A DNA stretch of 6,955 nt from NCBI GenBank assembly GCA_020346805.1, contig CP070790.1:4123264-4130218 (forward strand), in the 5' to 3' direction. The position numbers and the translations under genes are program-made. How positions within the stretch are numbered: position 1 is the first letter of the stretch; each line of letters starts with the position of its first letter. This DNA comes from Planctomycetota bacterium. GTDB taxonomy: Bacteria; Planctomycetota; Phycisphaerae; UBA1845; PWPN01. Below the pieces are notes generated by a model. That model made no database searches, was not told the origin of the DNA, and worked only from the letters and a program-made list of their open reading frames with translations. Shown one piece after another: positions 5,298-6,955 of this stretch.

Positions 5298-6955
5298 TCA
5301 ATCCGCACAGTTCGGATCGGCCGGTATGTTGGGCCCGCTCATGCAGCCCTGGAAAATAACAAAGTCAGCCAAGTCGACGTCATCGTCATCATCCAGTAAC
5401 GCATCAAGACAATCCGGATCGTTCTGCGGTTCACCCGTTCCGCTCATACATTTCTGGAAATGGCCGAAATCTTCCTGGTCCACATCGCCGTCGTTATCGA
5501 AGTCGCAAATCTGATTGACATCCACGGTTATATCAACCGTATTGCTTCCACTATAACCATCATTATCGGTTACCTTTAACCTGGCGGTAAATACCCGCAG
5601 CCTGCTGCTGCGGTAATCGTTGCTGGTAACCGCACTGGTGCTGTCAAATGATCCATCACTGGTAAAGTCCCACTCATAACTTACAATCGTCCCGCCGCTC
5701 GGATCGTATGATCCCGAACCGTCCAAATCCACATGCAGCGGAGAAAAGCCGCTGATCGGATTGGCGTTAATCACCGGGACCGGAGCCACAGGCTCATCGG
5801 TCACAAATAAAACCGCACGGCCGTCAAAGGGCGGCGTGAAAGTATAATTTCCCCCTCCCCAAACGATCGTACCTATATCCTCTACCGTTCCTGTCTCGGG
5901 ATCAAACCATTCGTAGCCGTATATTTTAGCCGGCAAATCAACCGTAAATTGACCCGTTCCCGGCTGATAGACAATGTATTGCTCTCCTGAGTTGTATAGG
6001 CAGTATCCGGTTGACGATGGTGTTGAAGAACTTGATGATTGTGGTGTCACGCCCGACAAGTCCATCCGCTCGGCATAACTCAGGGCATACCCCATGGCCT
6101 GACGAGCACCTATATATTGTGGATTATTAGGATTCCAGGTATTAGTGCTCCAGGTGATAGGATAAATGGGATCCATGTATATCGGTTGATAACCGCGGGT
6201 GAACGACTTCCATACCCACACTTTATCCCCACCGACACCCCAGAGGTGATCGGTATCCAGCATGATAATCTTATTGCCGGTGGTGGCGGGAGGATTGGTT
6301 TTATAATCGGTCCCTGAGCTGTTATTGGGCGAAACTATGTCCGCAGGGCCGTTAAACAGGGCCGAATTGTTCCAATCCCCACGGGCGTTCATCCATATCA
6401 GGTGCTGCTTGGGTTTGGAAGCCTCATAGCTTCTGATGTGATTGACCATATGGTATTGCCACGAAACCGAGTAATAACGACTTTCGTTACTGATCTCCCA
6501 GATGATATTATCCAGATCGTTAAATTCGTCGATGGCTTTTTCGACATAGTCTTCCTGTAAGGAGGTGACCGCCTGGATCAACAACTGGTGAATCTCACCC
6601 CCGTCGTTATCCCCATTCGGATCTCCGTTAATCTCGTTGACGTTATTATTGACATGATAGGGATGGTACGGCCAGGGATTGGGATTCCGGTACCCGCTCG
6701 GATTACCCGAACTCCAGGCATTGTCGATACTCCAACCCTCGAAAAGCATGATGCTGATATACATCCCTCGATTACCGGCTTCCTCAGCCCGCCCGTGCAG
6801 GCGGTCGAAATAACCTTGATTGTACTGGGTCAGATCGAACTTGAGCCCGCCATCATTAGCGTTACCCGGACCGGTCCGGGCATAAGGCAACGGAGTATAA
6901 TAGGCGTCTTCCCAATGCCAGCCCCGGGTATAATTGTGACCGTAACCCTGCAGTA
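5298..6955 (-). CDS. Secreted TIM-barrel glycoside hydrolase with PKD and dockerin-like modules (5' end outside window)
   Basis: This is a paralog of the hydrolase at 3251-5206. The frame stays open to the window edge, reading LQGYGHNYTRGWHWEDAYYT before the first in-frame start-like codon (TTG at 6890). That segment aligns with LLEQHNHNFIRGWVWE of the paralog, so about 80-90 N-terminal residues, including the signal peptide, are missing, not absent. The visible 551 residues carry the TIM barrel with IIWEISNE (visible residues 150-157, Asn156-Glu157 as likely acid/base), LDTDHLWGVGGD (232-243), a Ser-rich segment at 306-314, the small beta domain, a PKD domain (about 390-477) and a dockerin-like module (481-551) with loop DFDNDGDVDQED and tail CMSGPNIPADPNCAD. 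It stops at TGA (5298-5300) and is probably co-transcribed with the downstream copy, since no convincing promoter lies in the 91-base gap. Enzyme class is inferred from fold-level motifs only; substrate is unknown. Confidence 0.9.
   Translation of the reverse strand, partial: LQGYGHNYTRGWHWEDAYYTPLPYARTGPGNANDGGLKFDLTQYNQGYFDRLHGRAEEAGNRGMYISIMLFEGWSIDNAWSSGNPSGYRNPNPWPYHPYHVNNNVNEINGDPNGDNDGGEIHQLLIQAVTSLQEDYVEKAIDEFNDLDNIIWEISNESRYYSVSWQYHMVNHIRSYEASKPKQHLIWMNARGDWNNSALFNGPADIVSPNNSSGTDYKTNPPATTGNKIIMLDTDHLWGVGGDKVWVWKSFTRGYQPIYMDPIYPITWSTNTWNPNNPQYIGARQAMGYALSYAERMDLSGVTPQSSSSSTPSSTGYCLYNSGEQYIVYQPGTGQFTVDLPAKIYGYEWFDPETGTVEDIGTIVWGGGNYTFTPPFDGRAVLFVTDEPVAPVPVINANPISGFSPLHVDLDGSGSYDPSGGTIVSYEWDFTSDGSFDSTSAVTSNDYRSSRLRVFTARLKVTDNDGYSGSNTVDITVDVNQICDFDNDGDVDQEDFGHFQKCMSGTGEPQNDPDCLDALLDDDDDVDLADFVIFQGCMSGPNIPADPNCAD
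5588..5642 (-). repeat. Near-identical 55-base block in PKD region, copy 2
   Basis: This is the second copy of the block at 3541-3595, in the paralogous hydrolase. The same GC hairpin lies at 5595-5613, with the only difference falling in its 5-base loop (CTACT versus CTGCT). Confidence 0.8.

Overview
The window looks like a piece of a planctomycete chromosome, most likely from the Phycisphaerae/Sedimentisphaerales-type anaerobic polysaccharide degraders. This is an inference from protein style. Two large secreted enzymes end in a PKD domain followed by a dockerin-like module with the CMSGPN.PA.P.C tail that I associate with that phylum. A secreted alpha/alpha-toroid enzyme and a glutamate-synthase-type flavoprotein fit the same setting. 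No RNA genes, CRISPR arrays or intact insertion sequences were seen.

Layout: (1) 1-499, plus strand: C-terminal part of a GltA/NfnB-type FAD/NAD(P)H oxidoreductase. Homology continues upstream of the first ATG but is broken by an in-frame TAA. (2) 500-688: intergenic, holding a degenerate inverted and tandem repeat of the GTCATTCCCG type between two convergent genes. (3) 689-2368, minus strand: secreted alpha/alpha-toroid protein, possibly a PL2-like polysaccharide lyase. (4) 2369-2737: divergent intergenic region with a terminator-like hairpin, a very good extended -10 promoter and a structured leader of about 197 nt. (5) 2738-3040, plus strand: small double zinc-ribbon protein with an RGG-like linker. 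(6) 3041-3250: short A+T-rich convergent intergenic region. (7) 3251-5206 and 5298-6955, minus strand: two tandem paralogous secreted TIM-barrel glycoside hydrolases with PKD and dockerin-like modules, the second cut by the window edge.

How the parts may work together: the two tandem hydrolases, 91 bp apart on one strand, and the toroid enzyme form a set of exported carbohydrate-active proteins. The shared PKD-dockerin tail suggests common surface attachment or sorting. The zinc-ribbon gene is separate and looks like a nucleic-acid-binding housekeeping or stress gene with its own promoter and possible leader control.

The most interesting signals are three. The zinc-ribbon leader offers mutually exclusive pairings and three CGTCCCCC boxes. 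A 55-nt island inside the PKD domain of the two paralogs has one mismatch, while its flank has about 75% identity, and it may mark a compensated frameshift. A decayed second copy of the dockerin tail lies exactly 60 nt downstream of the real one, in the same frame.
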